This document shows, in pieces, positions 29,465-39,412 of a stretch of 64,000 bases of DNA. Source of the stretch: Flaccisagitta enflata (taxonomy: Eukaryota; Chaetognatha; Sagittoidea; Aphragmophora); the NCBI GenBank assembly GCA_965153355.1, contig OZ231126.1:97960001-98024000 (forward strand). Direction: 5' to 3'. The position numbers and the translations under genes are program-made. A model generated the notes under the pieces. It saw only the letters and a program-made list of their open reading frames with translations. It was not told the DNA's origin and did no database searches. The stretch's first letter is position 1, and every line of letters begins with the position of its first letter.

Positions 29465-30568
29465 TTAAACATTACAATCCAATTCTACGAGGTATTGCTG
29501 TAACGTTCTTGGTAATTCTAGTCCAGCCAACCTTGGGTAAATGTTCATTCCCTGCTTTGCCAACGTGTCTCTGATGGCACCCTTTGCCAATGCCATGAGG
29601 GGTTTTGCTTGAAAAAGGCCCTTGGTATCCCTCTCTCCTTCAATTTCCTTCCTTAATATCCTTGCTATGTACCAATGCTCCCGGTATTCCGCCACCTCAA
29701 TCATCGACTTACGCACACTGCTTCCTCTAAACTCCCAAGCATCTCCATCAACCGTTTCTCCCATTTTATACAAAAGTTTTATGATATCCAAATTGCCCCG
29801 TCTAACAGCAATGTACAGTGGGGTCTGGTCATTTTTGTTACGCATACCAATCTTAAACCCTTTGATGTTACACGCCCATTCCATCATCACGGTTCTTTCC
29901 TCTGATGCAATACGATGCATAACAGAATTACCATACATGTCCTTACGATTTAGCAGCAGACCTTCCCTCATGGCCAATGACGCGACATTCACTACCATTT
30001 GCTCGCAATCATAGAAAATAATCATATCCATGAGGAAGGTCCTGCCGAAGTACTGCTCTCGCGCATTTACGTTGACCCCCTTTCCTATAATTTCTTCGTA
30101 GATGTTGAATGGAACCGTTCTATTACGTGACATAACATGCAATAAGCTCTCCCCTCTGTCATTCCTTTCACAGAACTCTTCTATCATCATCCCTTCCGTC
30201 AATGCTTGATACACCCCAAGGCTTTTCCCCCAAATTCGTGATTTAAGGTTCCTGGCCAAAGGTGTCAGGTGCGACACATCTGTCATTGACCTATCAGCCC
30301 CATGCTGCAACAACAACCTCACTACTTCAACATTGCATGAGGCCGCGGCTGCATGCAGCGGCGTCGCGCGATCCCTTGCCCTTGTTTCATTTACATTCCA
30401 CCCATTTTCAATCAATAGTTTGATGAGTTCCATAAAGTTATTATCAATCGCGATTATGAGCCCAGGAAACTCACCCCACCTGGATTTGGCCAACCCAAAT
30501 GCTTTAGATAACTGTTTATTTTGTACGCTTAAGACGTACTTAAATTTAGTCGTTTTTAGGCTAGCCAT
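29465..30568 (-). CDS. Ankyrin-repeat protein with SOCS-box-like C-terminus (accessory)
   Basis: A 367-residue product whose ATG at 30568 directly follows an acceptor (CAATTTTCCAG). Ankyrin repeats are clear: ATPLHAAAASCNVEVVRLLL with QHGADRS, later DQTPLYIAVRRGNLDIIKLL, and weaker ones between and before. The last 45 residues (LMALAKGAIRDTLAKQG, then LELPRTLQQYLVEL) follow the SOCS-box pattern of ASB proteins, which bind elongin B/C and Cullin-5. By analogy it would be a substrate adaptor of a Cullin-RING ligase. Poxvirus ankyrin/PRANC proteins are an alternative comparison. It is the next gene downstream of integrase, on the same strand. The ankyrin call is firm; SOCS-like is inference. Confidence 0.8.
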   Translation of the reverse strand: MASLKTTKFKYVLSVQNKQLSKAFGLAKSRWGEFPGLIIAIDNNFMELIKLLIENGWNVNETRARDRATPLHAAAASCNVEVVRLLLQHGADRSMTDVSHLTPLARNLKSRIWGKSLGVYQALTEGMMIEEFCERNDRGESLLHVMSRNRTVPFNIYEEIIGKGVNVNAREQYFGRTFLMDMIIFYDCEQMVVNVASLAMREGLLLNRKDMYGNSVMHRIASEERTVMMEWACNIKGFKIGMRNKNDQTPLYIAVRRGNLDIIKLLYKMGETVDGDAWEFRGSSVRKSMIEVAEYREHWYIARILRKEIEGERDTKGLFQAKPLMALAKGAIRDTLAKQGMNIYPRLAGLELPRTLQQYLVELDCNV

Positions 30569-30628
30569 CTGGAAAATTGAATTGACAGACAGAATCAATC
30601 ATGAGACAATAGGTCATATGTGAATTTT

Positions 30629-30735
30629 TTGGTCGCGGACACGCGACTAAGGCTCTGTCCGTCCATCAGTTTGTCAGTCCGTAATACGCAAAAGTTGGTT
30701 TGTGATTTAGGGGGGGGTTGTGAAGTAGTGACTCT
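30629..30735 (+). repeat. Family A hairpin repeat in integrase-ankyrin spacer
   Basis: GGTCGCGGACACGCGACT, then GGCTCTGTCCGTCCATCAG and GTCAGTCCGT. A right-end-like TGCCCACCCGTC motif follows at about 30737. Nested between two genes of the retroelement. Confidence 0.6.
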
Positions 30736-30892
30736 GCCCACCCGTCTGCTATGATATTGTAACCTCGTTCATTGGCTCCAAAATATGACAAGTATGCATA
30801 AAAATCATGTAGCTATATACAGATTCCCACTCCCAAAATTATGTACATTTCCTCCTTTTTATGCCAAAGCAATCAAAGAAATTTCCACAATA

Positions 30893-32443
30893 TTAGTAAC
30901 GTTCCGGTTTTTTAAGCAATTCCCGATTTCTGAGTCTAGAGTTCCATGATTCCATTTGATCACTGCCTCCCTTCTTCCCGTCAATTTCCGTTTGTTCGGA
31001 TTCCCCATTTTCATCGATTCCCGCGGTCCCGTTGTCCCCATTTTCATCATCTGATGAGCAGTCAGAATCTAAAATTACACCCACTCCATCATCAGTCCCT
31101 ACCATGGTCCCTATATTTTGGTTCCTTAGCTTTCTCAATTTTCGTACATTCACCACCCTCTCAAAATTACTGTGAGTGTTCCTGATTAAGTATGTTGTTG
31201 GCGACACTTCTTTGACAATTTCATGAATGATTTCACAGTGCCTTTGAAGTTTACCCGCTTTATTTGGTACTACAAAACCCACCTTTTCTCCTATTACATA
31301 CGTGGGTGCATTAGAACTAGATTTTGAACTTTCTCTGACCTTATTATTGAGTTCGTCGAACTTTACTTGCAGCTTCTCCAATGCTTGTCTTCTTAGCTTC
31401 AACCGATCCGATAATTCCGTCAAAACACGCCGTTCTTTCGCACCATGAGCGCCTGTTTTACAAAGGAAAGTATCGAGAGGTTCTAACAACTCGCGCCCAT
31501 AACACAAATAGTTTGGCGAGTAACCCGTGGTGGTTTGGGGTGTAGAATTATATGCGCTAAATAACAGATTCAGCTTCTTAGGCCAATCATCAAACCCGTC
31601 TTCAACAAGCATTCTCATTAAATCACTCACATGTCTATTAACCTGCTCACATAACCCGTTACAATTGGGGTTATATGAAGCAGTTAGGTTTACTTCGATT
31701 TGCATAGCATTATATATTGTACGGAGAATGGAGCCCGCAAATGTCTTAGCTCTATCAGAAATTATAGTTCTAGGGATACCAAAGCGGGGAATCCAATGTG
31801 AGATGATTATTTCGGCCACAATGCCAGCCTCCATAGTCGGTGTTGGGAAAGCTAATACATATCTCGTTGCGTGCTCAATTATAATGAGCACGTAACGATT
31901 TTTACACTGAAATAAGGGAGTCTTAGCTGATTCGGGAAGGGGCCCCTTAAAATCATATGAGATCTGGGCCCCAATATCCAAATGGTCAACTACTATGGGT
32001 TGGATTTCCGGCTTAGGGTCCCTACGGGGCATTCTCCGTTTATTACACTCTATACAATCACCAATGTAATCATTCAACCTTACTGCAATTCTAGGGAAAT
32101 AACACCTATTTATCAGTTTATGATAGGACTTATTTATTCCATAATGGGCACTTGCGGGCCCATTATGGACATGATACAGAATCTTACTAACCTTACTTTC
32201 GGGAACAACTGGGACCCCGTCGTTAATCGCTTTTTTCATCAGAACGCCGTTGTCTAGATACAATTTTCTAAACACCATTCGGAAGTCTTTTATCCTCTCA
32301 TCGTTAAATGCCGGCTTTGTATTGCTTTCCAAGTGTTCAATGAGTGTTTTTAAGCTTAAATCTTCGCGTTGCGCCAGTTTCAATTCATTAACGTCAGGCC
32401 ATTGGGCCTCAAAAACATTTGTAATTTGCATTAAATCATTCAT
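30893..32443 (-). CDS. Stand-alone retroelement integrase
   Basis: A 516-residue integrase. Its ATG at 32443 directly follows CCTGTTATCAG, a splice-acceptor-like sequence. The zinc-binding HHCC region is HVHNGPASAHYG ... GDCIEC. The catalytic core has Asp164 (SYDFKGPL), Asp230 (ISDRAKTF) and Glu266 (LCEQVNRH), and the last two are separated by exactly 35 residues as in the D,D-35-E family. A C-terminal basic/hydrophobic domain (GEKVGFVVPNKAGKLQRH) is followed by an acidic tail. In gypsy elements this domain normally follows RNase H in one polyprotein. Here it is a separate gene about 7.9 kb downstream of the RT gene, apparently expressed from its own spliced mRNA. No damage is seen. Confidence 0.95.
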   Translation of the reverse strand: MNDLMQITNVFEAQWPDVNELKLAQREDLSLKTLIEHLESNTKPAFNDERIKDFRMVFRKLYLDNGVLMKKAINDGVPVVPESKVSKILYHVHNGPASAHYGINKSYHKLINRCYFPRIAVRLNDYIGDCIECNKRRMPRRDPKPEIQPIVVDHLDIGAQISYDFKGPLPESAKTPLFQCKNRYVLIIIEHATRYVLAFPTPTMEAGIVAEIIISHWIPRFGIPRTIISDRAKTFAGSILRTIYNAMQIEVNLTASYNPNCNGLCEQVNRHVSDLMRMLVEDGFDDWPKKLNLLFSAYNSTPQTTTGYSPNYLCYGRELLEPLDTFLCKTGAHGAKERRVLTELSDRLKLRRQALEKLQVKFDELNNKVRESSKSSSNAPTYVIGEKVGFVVPNKAGKLQRHCEIIHEIVKEVSPTTYLIRNTHSNFERVVNVRKLRKLRNQNIGTMVGTDDGVGVILDSDCSSDDENGDNGTAGIDENGESEQTEIDGKKGGSDQMESWNSRLRNRELLKKPERY

Positions 32444-32667
32444 CTGATAACAGGGCAAAGAATGATGGCAAAGAATGATGAAAAACGAAAAAGCTTTTAT
32501 TTCAATACCTCAGCAGGTAGAATGTGAAATAACAATTCAGAAATTTAACCCTCCAATGGAGTAATGTAACGCTCCAAAAGAGTAATGAAACACAATGAAG
32601 TGATAGATAGACAAATGTAGTTAAAACGCGCATAAGCAGCCTCGGTCTACTTTGATTTTCTCAAGTC

Positions 32668-33126
32668 TCACTCTTTAAGATTTTGCTCAAACCAACGGAA
32701 GAAATCGACGGTGTGGTTGCACGTACAGTACACCTCCTCATGTGGATGAAGACAAAACTTACATCTGGTCACACCACAACATTTCTCCTTGCAGGCAGGA
32801 TCCAAATGCCCCGGCATACCCTGGACATTTGGGTGGAAACATTTCTTACACATCATGTACTTGGCACCCAAGTGCTCCCAAATCGGTACTATCGGCCGGC
32901 TGTTTTTACTCAATATCAAACACGCGTCAACGTATTCTAAGATGAATTCCGCTAGATCCGTTCCGCACTTCGTCTGAGCTTGTATTTCTTCCAATTTCGC
33001 AAGCACCGTCATCATCGTAAGTGGGCGTTTTGGCCGTTCCTCGGCCACCGGTTCTCCCATCGCGCCTTCCCGACTTTGTTCTTCCATCGTCTCCGCGTCA
33101 TCGGCGTTTTGTCCCGCTGCGTCATC
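32668..33126 (-). CDS. Cys/His-rich accessory protein (about 139 aa)
   Basis: The frame opens at an acceptor (TATATGATAG, 33127-33128) and has an ATG at 33087. The product is 139 residues from that ATG, or longer if an upstream exon is joined. The C-terminal half has CKKC, HLDPAC, CC, CKFC and CTCNH, a dense set of potential zinc ligands. The N-terminal half is helical and charged. I do not recognise the family. It lies immediately before integrase on the same strand. A role as nucleic-acid or protein-binding zinc protein is a guess. Confidence 0.6.
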   Translation of the reverse strand, partial: DDAAGQNADDAETMEEQSREGAMGEPVAEERPKRPLTMMTVLAKLEEIQAQTKCGTDLAEFILEYVDACLILSKNSRPIVPIWEHLGAKYMMCKKCFHPNVQGMPGHLDPACKEKCCGVTRCKFCLHPHEEVYCTCNHTVDFFRWFEQNLKE

Positions 33127-33240
33127 CTATCATATAACCCATACACTTATTACAACCATGAATTAAACCACAAACCTAAAATACATACTACTACGTTAAA
33201 CCCGTAATTTACAGACCCGCGTGAAAGAAGAAAGAGGAAA

Positions 33241-33246
<6 letters not shown>

Positions 33247-33300
<54 letters not shown>
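33247..33300. repeat. (GA)n microsatellite
   Basis: About 27 GA repeats between two accessory genes of the retroelement. Confidence 0.95.
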
Positions 33301-33301
<1 letters not shown>

Positions 33302-33512
33302 GAGTTAGAAACAGACGAATGGGGGCAGATAGTGGAGACAGAAAAATTTAGACACATACAGACGATGATTAGCAGAGCAGGGAGTGAATAAAAGTATTGA
33401 AGATTCGTAAGTAGTTCGAAATGGATACACAATTCATTAATTAAAGACAAAACCAGAATGATTACAGTTCACTCAACTACTTAATTACTATCCAGTCTAA
33501 CTGTCCCACTCT

Positions 33513-34472
33513 TTAATACTCCAACCAATCTAAATATTCACTTAGTCCGCGATAACGCGTTACCTCGCCTTCCCCCACTAGATCCCGTACATCCCCTTCC
33601 TCCACGCTTACAATGAGCCCGTCAAACGGTTCCTCCGCCGCCGCCGCCGCTTCTTCCGTGGCTCCACTGTCGTTAAGATCGTGATCATTGACGGGAGGCT
33701 CTATCGCGCGCCGAGCGCCTTCCAAATGCGCGTCCTCGTACAATTCTTGAATCCTTCGTCTTTCCTTCTTCATCGCCTGAACGTATTCGTCCTCTGTTGC
33801 TTGTTGAAGCGCGTGATAACGCGCCTCAACCATCTTCTCCCGCTCAGCAACGGAATGCTGACGGGATGTCAACTCGCGTTCCTTCGCCCGGACCTCTTGC
33901 TCCCGTCTTTCGAACAGCCCCTCGTCGATGAGGACTTGAAGATCGCGAATTAAAGACCCGGTCCTCCCGCCCAAACCAGATGACGTCGTTTCCGTCGCCG
34001 CCGCCACGCCACCTTGGGGTCCAGGATGCAGGAACGCGTCATCGGGAATGTCGCCTAATTCATGCAAATCTCGGACCAGCTGCCCAAGATGACCGGTAGC
34101 CTCGAGCGCCGCAGTAAGCATGTTGACGGGCAGATCCATATTCTCCTTTGCCCCAACGTAAGGCTTGATAACCGTGCACGTCTGACCGGACCTCTCCTTC
34201 GTCACGAATTCAATTTTACCGATCGATTCCGTGACTGCATGACGAATGCAAGTAAGCTTATGTATCGCATCAACCTTTTCACTGTTGGCGATGCTTGCCA
34301 TTTGCTTTTCTTCTTCAACTCGATTCTTCAACCTATCAAGTTCTTTTCGCAACTCGGTGACTATGTCATGGTACTGCTGAACACGTTTTCCACACTCGTC
34401 TCGGCACCAACGCTTTGAGGTGGAGGACTCGTCCCCCCCAACCCCACGCTTTTGATTTCCTCCGTTAAACAT
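33513..34472 (-). CDS. Coiled-coil accessory protein (319 aa)
   Basis: ATG at 34472 lies about 28 bases after a TTTCCTTAG acceptor-like site. The N-terminal region is predicted coiled coil (VTELRKELDRLKNRVEEEK). A central segment has LVRDLHELGDIPDD, and a second coiled coil (REQEVRAKERELTSRQHSVA) leads to an acidic C-terminus ending LSEYLDWLEY. No family is recognised. It could be structural or a scaffold. Base composition of the coding strand is more GC-rich than gag/pol, as in the other middle accessory genes. Confidence 0.65.
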   Translation of the reverse strand: MFNGGNQKRGVGGDESSTSKRWCRDECGKRVQQYHDIVTELRKELDRLKNRVEEEKQMASIANSEKVDAIHKLTCIRHAVTESIGKIEFVTKERSGQTCTVIKPYVGAKENMDLPVNMLTAALEATGHLGQLVRDLHELGDIPDDAFLHPGPQGGVAAATETTSSGLGGRTGSLIRDLQVLIDEGLFERREQEVRAKERELTSRQHSVAEREKMVEARYHALQQATEDEYVQAMKKERRRIQELYEDAHLEGARRAIEPPVNDHDLNDSGATEEAAAAAEEPFDGLIVSVEEGDVRDLVGEGEVTRYRGLSEYLDWLEY

Positions 34473-34604
34473 TGCGGATTGATCACACTTATAATTCACT
34501 AAGGAAAGATCTGTGGAAGGGAAAATGATTTGATAATACTTCCATCTAGTACGGTTCAATGGCAGCGATTTCCAAAGCATAAAAGCCGGTCAGGGACCAA
34601 TCTA

Positions 34605-34690
34605 AAATTCGGTCGCGTACACGCGACCCATATAGCGGCTCTATCCGTCGGTCCGTCGGTCCATAAATCAATGGTCTATTCACATGAATT
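34605..34690 (+). repeat. Family A hairpin repeat between accessory genes
   Basis: GGTCGCGTACACGCGACC, then GGCTCTATCCGTCGGTCCG. Short copy; the right end is not obvious. Confidence 0.55.
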
Positions 34691-34987
34691 GAGCACTCTG
34701 GGTGTATACTCCTGTTATATTGTAACCCCGCATTACCTATTATCACATTACTCATCACATAGAAAACAAACAGTCCAATGTAATTCAATTTTACTTCCAT
34801 CAGGAAAATGAAATCGCACCTATGTACATGGCCAGAGAGCCTACTTATTTACACTTCCAAAATCCACCATTTTCGGGTCTTTCTTAATTGATAAGCCCAC
34901 AGACCAACTGACTATCTATATACATTGCACTTACAATCTTTGATCAGTTGGATGTGTACATTAGACCCACGTCATAAGTTTCAACCA

Positions 34988-35497
34988 TTACAAATTTACA
35001 ACTTTCTGTTTCAACCAAGTCACGTCGTAAATTCCCACTCTTATCTGTTCCCTCAATAAAACTTCAATTTTGTCACAGTTATCGTCACATCCATCAGTTA
35101 TCTCATTGATAATGTGCCCCGCTAGTTTAATGACATGTTTGAAGAGAGTCTCTTGATTCACACATTCTTTATAATCAACCACCATCTGATACGCATTGAT
35201 GGTTTCCACCAGTTTCCCACAATTCGAACTATATCCCAAACTGCCTATAAGTTGTCGCAATTTTCCCAGTTTTCCATTCAGCAGATCACTAATTACATTT
35301 ACTTCGAGTTTTAAATCACTATCAATGACAGCGGTCTCTAACAACGTCATATGCTTTCGCGCGCTGTCAACTGTCACATTGCCGTCAGTGGTCATAAACG
35401 TCACACCGACATTTCGTCTTATCACGTTGCCAGTCTCTACAAATCCACTCAGTTTCACGATTCTTTCCCGCATTTTATCTGCGCAGACCTCGCCCAT
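34988..35497 (-). CDS. Orphan accessory protein (169 aa)
   Basis: The first ATG (35497) stands four bases after TTCACTGACGCAG, an acceptor-like sequence; an in-frame stop lies upstream. The product is helical, with scattered Cys (GCDDNCDKIE near the C-terminus) and no recognised domain or membrane segment. It is placed between the C2H2 and coiled-coil genes on the same strand. Confidence 0.55.
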   Translation of the reverse strand: MGEVCADKMRERIVKLSGFVETGNVIRRNVGVTFMTTDGNVTVDSARKHMTLLETAVIDSDLKLEVNVISDLLNGKLGKLRQLIGSLGYSSNCGKLVETINAYQMVVDYKECVNQETLFKHVIKLAGHIINEITDGCDDNCDKIEVLLREQIRVGIYDVTWLKQKVVNL

Positions 35498-35694
35498 TTT
35501 ATCTGCGTCAGTGAACAATCAAACCATGATGGTCAAATGAAATGGATTTTTTTTTTTTCTTTTTGATTCGGAAAGATGCAACGCAATCAATTTTATAAAC
35601 AAAATTACCACATGAGGTAGAAGTGTATCACAAGTGGACAAATGAGAACCATAACGTGAAGCGGAAGATGGCTTAACAGTTGAAGATGATGTAA

Positions 35695-35835
35695 CCTAGG
35701 GGATACGATGTAACGGAGGGTACGGTTTAACGGCGGGAATACAATGTAACGGCGGGGTACGATGTAACGGCGGGATACGATGTAACGGCAGGATACGAGG
35801 TGAGGCTAGGGTCAATGTAACGGTAATATTACTGT
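35695..35835. repeat. 18-bp repeat GATGTAACGGCGGGATAC
   Basis: About seven imperfect units downstream of the C2H2 gene stop. Confidence 0.85.
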
Positions 35836-35902
35836 AACGGCAAAACCCACTTTGCTGCGACCATAATTGTGCATACATGTAAAGTCCCATGGCCAAAGGT
35901 AA

Positions 35903-37232
35903 TCAGATTTCCTCGAAACACTCAAAGACCTCCTTGGCGTGACGCGTAAATTTATCGTGGGTGAGTACGTGAGCGATCACGGAATTTGGATCATCCTCGA
36001 CTTTCTCGCAAATGCGGCAACGGAATTTCGGTGAGTGAAACATCGCCATGTGGTAGGCGTAGTGGCCCATGTGGAGGGTCGTCGCTCCGCACACGGCGCA
36101 GTTGATCTTGTGATGACTCTTCTTGTGCGCACTCAAAGCTGGACCGGTGATGTAATCCTTGCGGCAGAGGTAGCAGTAGCCACTGTCTGCTTCTTCCGCC
36201 GCCGCCGTCTTTGTACATTCGCCACCTCCCTATTTTGGTATCACAACGGCATTATTCATAAGTCACGGTAAAACATATCTTCCCGGCACACTTATTCAAG
36301 ATTAATCCTGCTTACAAAACCCCGTCGCGTAAACGCGACCGAAATTCGACTTGTTCCTAACCATAATTACAGTGAGCTAGGCAATGACTCAATATACACA
36401 CTCTCATAACACCATGTCCCACTCTCAATCCATTCATGCTTATCATTGAGTCATATAGCAATAGTAATTAACCTTTTTTGGAGAAGGAGTTGAAGCTTTG
36501 TCTCCCTTGCGTTTGCGCGTGGGACTTTTAAAATCGATGCCGTCGTCACCGTGGCCGGTACTGGCCACCGCTGGTGCCTATGGAAATACCGGTTTGGTAA
36601 TTACATTGAAATATACTTATGCAAATTAGCTGATCAGACTAATTTACATAATACAATGCAACTCTTGAAGAACATATCAAACTGAGAGAAGAGGATAAAT
36701 AAATGCAAAAAGCAACATTCAACCAGTCATCTCGACCTAGTTCCCGCCATACCTACAGATTTATCAAATAGATTACAACTCCAACTGGACATTATCACGA
36801 TCGTATCAGCTCAATCACACTACCAACTGCCACCTGTGAGCTTTGAGCCCCACTGCTCGGTGAATTCCACGGGGTTCTTGGAGTCTGGTTAACCAGTCCC
36901 GCCAACGCCGACCCTAAGTCGTTGAGATCCTGTTGTGACATCGGGTTGAAAGACTCGATGTTCCGTTGAATCGCTGCCTCGTTCGGCTCGTTGGGGCCGA
37001 AAAGCTCATCAAGACTACCATGGCTAGTGGCCGGCTGCGTCGGCTCGGTCATCATCGGTCCCTCGGCGGTCGGCCGACCCGCCGCAGGACTGACGGTGGT
37101 GTCACAAACGCACCAATCAGCTTGATTTCCTGAGTCGTTCACCGCCTGTTGAAGACGATCCTCGAAAATGCCACTACCGTTTGGGCACCATACGTTCGCC
37201 TCACTCTCGTTGGGGCCGCGATTAGGATTCAT
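35903..37232 (-). CDS. Three-exon C2H2 zinc-finger accessory gene (276 aa)
   Basis: Exon 1 is 37232-36834, exon 2 is 36577-36473 and exon 3 is 36229-35903. All introns are phase 0, with donors CAG|GTGGCA and AAG|GTTAAT and acceptors CCATAG and AAAATAG. Exon 1 encodes a Pro/Asn-rich acidic region, exon 2 a basic nuclear-localisation-like PTRKRKGDKASTPSPKK, and exon 3 three C2H2 fingers. The finger starts are CYLCRKDY, CAVCGATT and CRICEKVE, each with 12 residues from the second Cys to the first His and HX3-4H. It is probably a nuclear nucleic-acid-binding protein. Introns on the element's own sense strand imply that unspliced RNA must be reverse transcribed, as in retroviruses. Confidence 0.8.
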
Positions 37233-37619
37233 CTCGTTTTCTCTTTCCACCGCGGATTTTTCTTTTATTTCTTTTATTTCAGATTTTCTTTTTCTTTTCA
37301 GCCAGTTTACTTTTTATTTCTTTTTTACATCAAGACGCACTAAACAGGAAGATAACGTCGAGAGTTGCCGTGATGAACAATCATAAAAGCCACATGAGCT
37401 TCAATTTTTTACAAGTGCGAGGACAAAATGAAAGACAGGTTATGTAGCAAAATACAACGACGGAGAAAGTAACGTTTTGAAAGACTTGTAGCCTTGTCAT
37501 ATCCACTGTTAACAGGAGTTACACCAACTGACTCAATTACGTTTTCGGTCACATAAAAATTTACGATACCCGCACAGTCCAAAATCACCACAACAGGTGA
37601 CCTATTTATATAACACGTT

Positions 37620-38295
37620 TTATCTAAAGACACGAGAAGCGGCCACGATCAAAGCCGCGGAAAGGTTGCGGAAATCGTAAAATCCGTGACGATCGCGAGC
37701 TTCCGCTTCGGCGATCCAGGTGTCGTGGTTCTTCATGACCCTCAAACCCGCGACGAGGCACGCAAAGTATTGACCCACTTCTCGAGGATTGAGCCATTTG
37801 ACCAACGTCCGCATCTGGTCGACCTGTTGCAGGCTGTAGTGACCCGGGATGGAGACGTAATCCTCCCGAACGCACACTTCGAGATATTCCGCGAAATTAC
37901 GAGCGCCGTTGGCCAGAACATCCAACGAAATGGGTGCGCAATACACGAATTTCCTTGGACGCGTCATGAACGACATCTCATGTAGGATGTGGGATATCGC
38001 GTCATCGCATTGCTCGTATGCCATCGATAAAATTCGCGTGAATCTGTGATGAGTAGAGGAAGAAGAAGAAGAAGAAGAAGAAGAAGAAGAAGAAGAAGAA
38101 GAAGAAGAAGAAGAAGAAGAAGAAGAAGAAAAGGAAGATGAGAGAAGAAGAAGAAGAAGAGAAGAGAAAGGAGATGACAGGAAGCAAAGAAGAAGAAGAA
38201 GAAGAAGGAAGAAGAAGAAGAGAAGAAGACGAAGAAGAAGAGAAGAAGAAGGAGAAAAGAGAAGATGAGGAGGAAGAAACAAAAGAAAGGAAGAA

Positions 38296-38327
<32 letters not shown>

Positions 38328-39412
38328 AAAGGAGAAAAGGAAGAAGAAGAAGAACGAAGGAAGATGAAAAGCAAAAGAAAAAGGAGAAGGAAGAGGAAGA
38401 AGAAGAGAAGAGAAGAAGAGAAGAAGAATGTAGAAAAGGAGAGACAGTGAGAGGATGATAATGGAGACAGTAATGGAACAGTCGTTCAGAGCTTAAACAG
38501 GACTGACCGATTCTGTGACAGTCTTCAGGTTTTATCTCGTAAGGAAAGAGGATCGGCGAATCATGGAAATAAACTCGAGGGGAATAACCACTGTATGCGT
38601 GTACTGCATGCCTTGGGTGTACATTTACGCGTGTACGATCAAAATGGGATCTTGGAAGGGAATCTGAGATTTTGGTTTCAGTCCCTGGTAAAACCCGCAC
38701 CACCCGTCACTCAGTTCTTATGCCAGTTTAGCTTCTTTACCATTCTATCATTACTACTATTACCATTAACCCTTTCAACTGATACTACCGAATCCCTTAG
38801 TACCTGAGAAACTGTCCAAACACGCCTCCACAGGTACGTATACGTCCAATCAACTCGATGGAATCGAACTCGAAATCGCCATCGTACGTTACGGTCTTTA
38901 ACCACTCAAAGACGCGAAGGATCGATGTCAGATTTGGCTCTTCCACGAGGTGCCTCGCGATGATAAGATGTATGCTGGGGTATTGTTCTGTAATGGTAAG
39001 AATGCATAGGTGGACCTCCGTGATTATTTATGTATCATTTGATGACCATGTATATGAGTTATGCGACTCCATCAGTAGGATATCAAACAGTATCATACAG
39101 TATTCCCGCTACAACGCTTATATATACAACTAACAGTCACTTTGATTACCCTTCCCATGAAACCCACTTACTGAAAGCTGCTCTTGTAGGCAAGACCCAG
39201 TCTGTTTCCGAAAGGGCTATAACGCAAGTTTTGTAACCCGTCCGGTAGATAAAATTCGTGGTGGCCACCACATGAGTGCTAATAAACTGGTCGTAAATGG
39301 GAATAGCTTCGCCGAGACTGAATTGTTCCATGGGATTGAGATAATTGAAGATGATCTGCCGTAACTCGACCGGGATGCCAGTAACGGTGGGAGTAGGTGG
39401 TACGAGAGCCAT
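37620..39412 (-). CDS. Four-exon F-box-like accessory gene (331 aa)
   Basis: ATG at 39412 directly follows the acceptor TTCCACAG|G. Exons are 39412-39172, 38987-38838, 38684 to about 38504, and 38043-37620. Phases agree and the total is 996 bases with stop. The third donor (CA|GTCCTG) is weak and could be misplaced. Residues 9-40 read TGIPVELRQIIFNYLNPMEQ..., the F-box pattern that binds Skp1. The rest (YPSIHLIIARHLVEEPNL, LKTVTYDGDFEFDSIELIG, then YCAPISLDVLANGARNFAEY) is not recognised. By analogy it may be an SCF-ligase adaptor. The intron before the last exon holds a (GAA)n tract. It is the first gene after RT-RNase H. Confidence 0.7.
38053..38440. repeat. (GAA)n-rich tract in F-box-like gene intron
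   Basis: Long interrupted GAA repeats; on the gene strand this is a TTC pyrimidine tract ending near the last acceptor (CATCACAG). It creates false Ser/Phe- or Glu/Lys-rich ORFs. Confidence 0.95.

Noticed and set aside
38002-38703. Poly-Ser/Phe and poly-Glu/Lys ORFs
   Set aside because: Low-complexity translation of the GAA tract. Only the part above about 38504 and the part below 38043 look like exons of the F-box-like gene.
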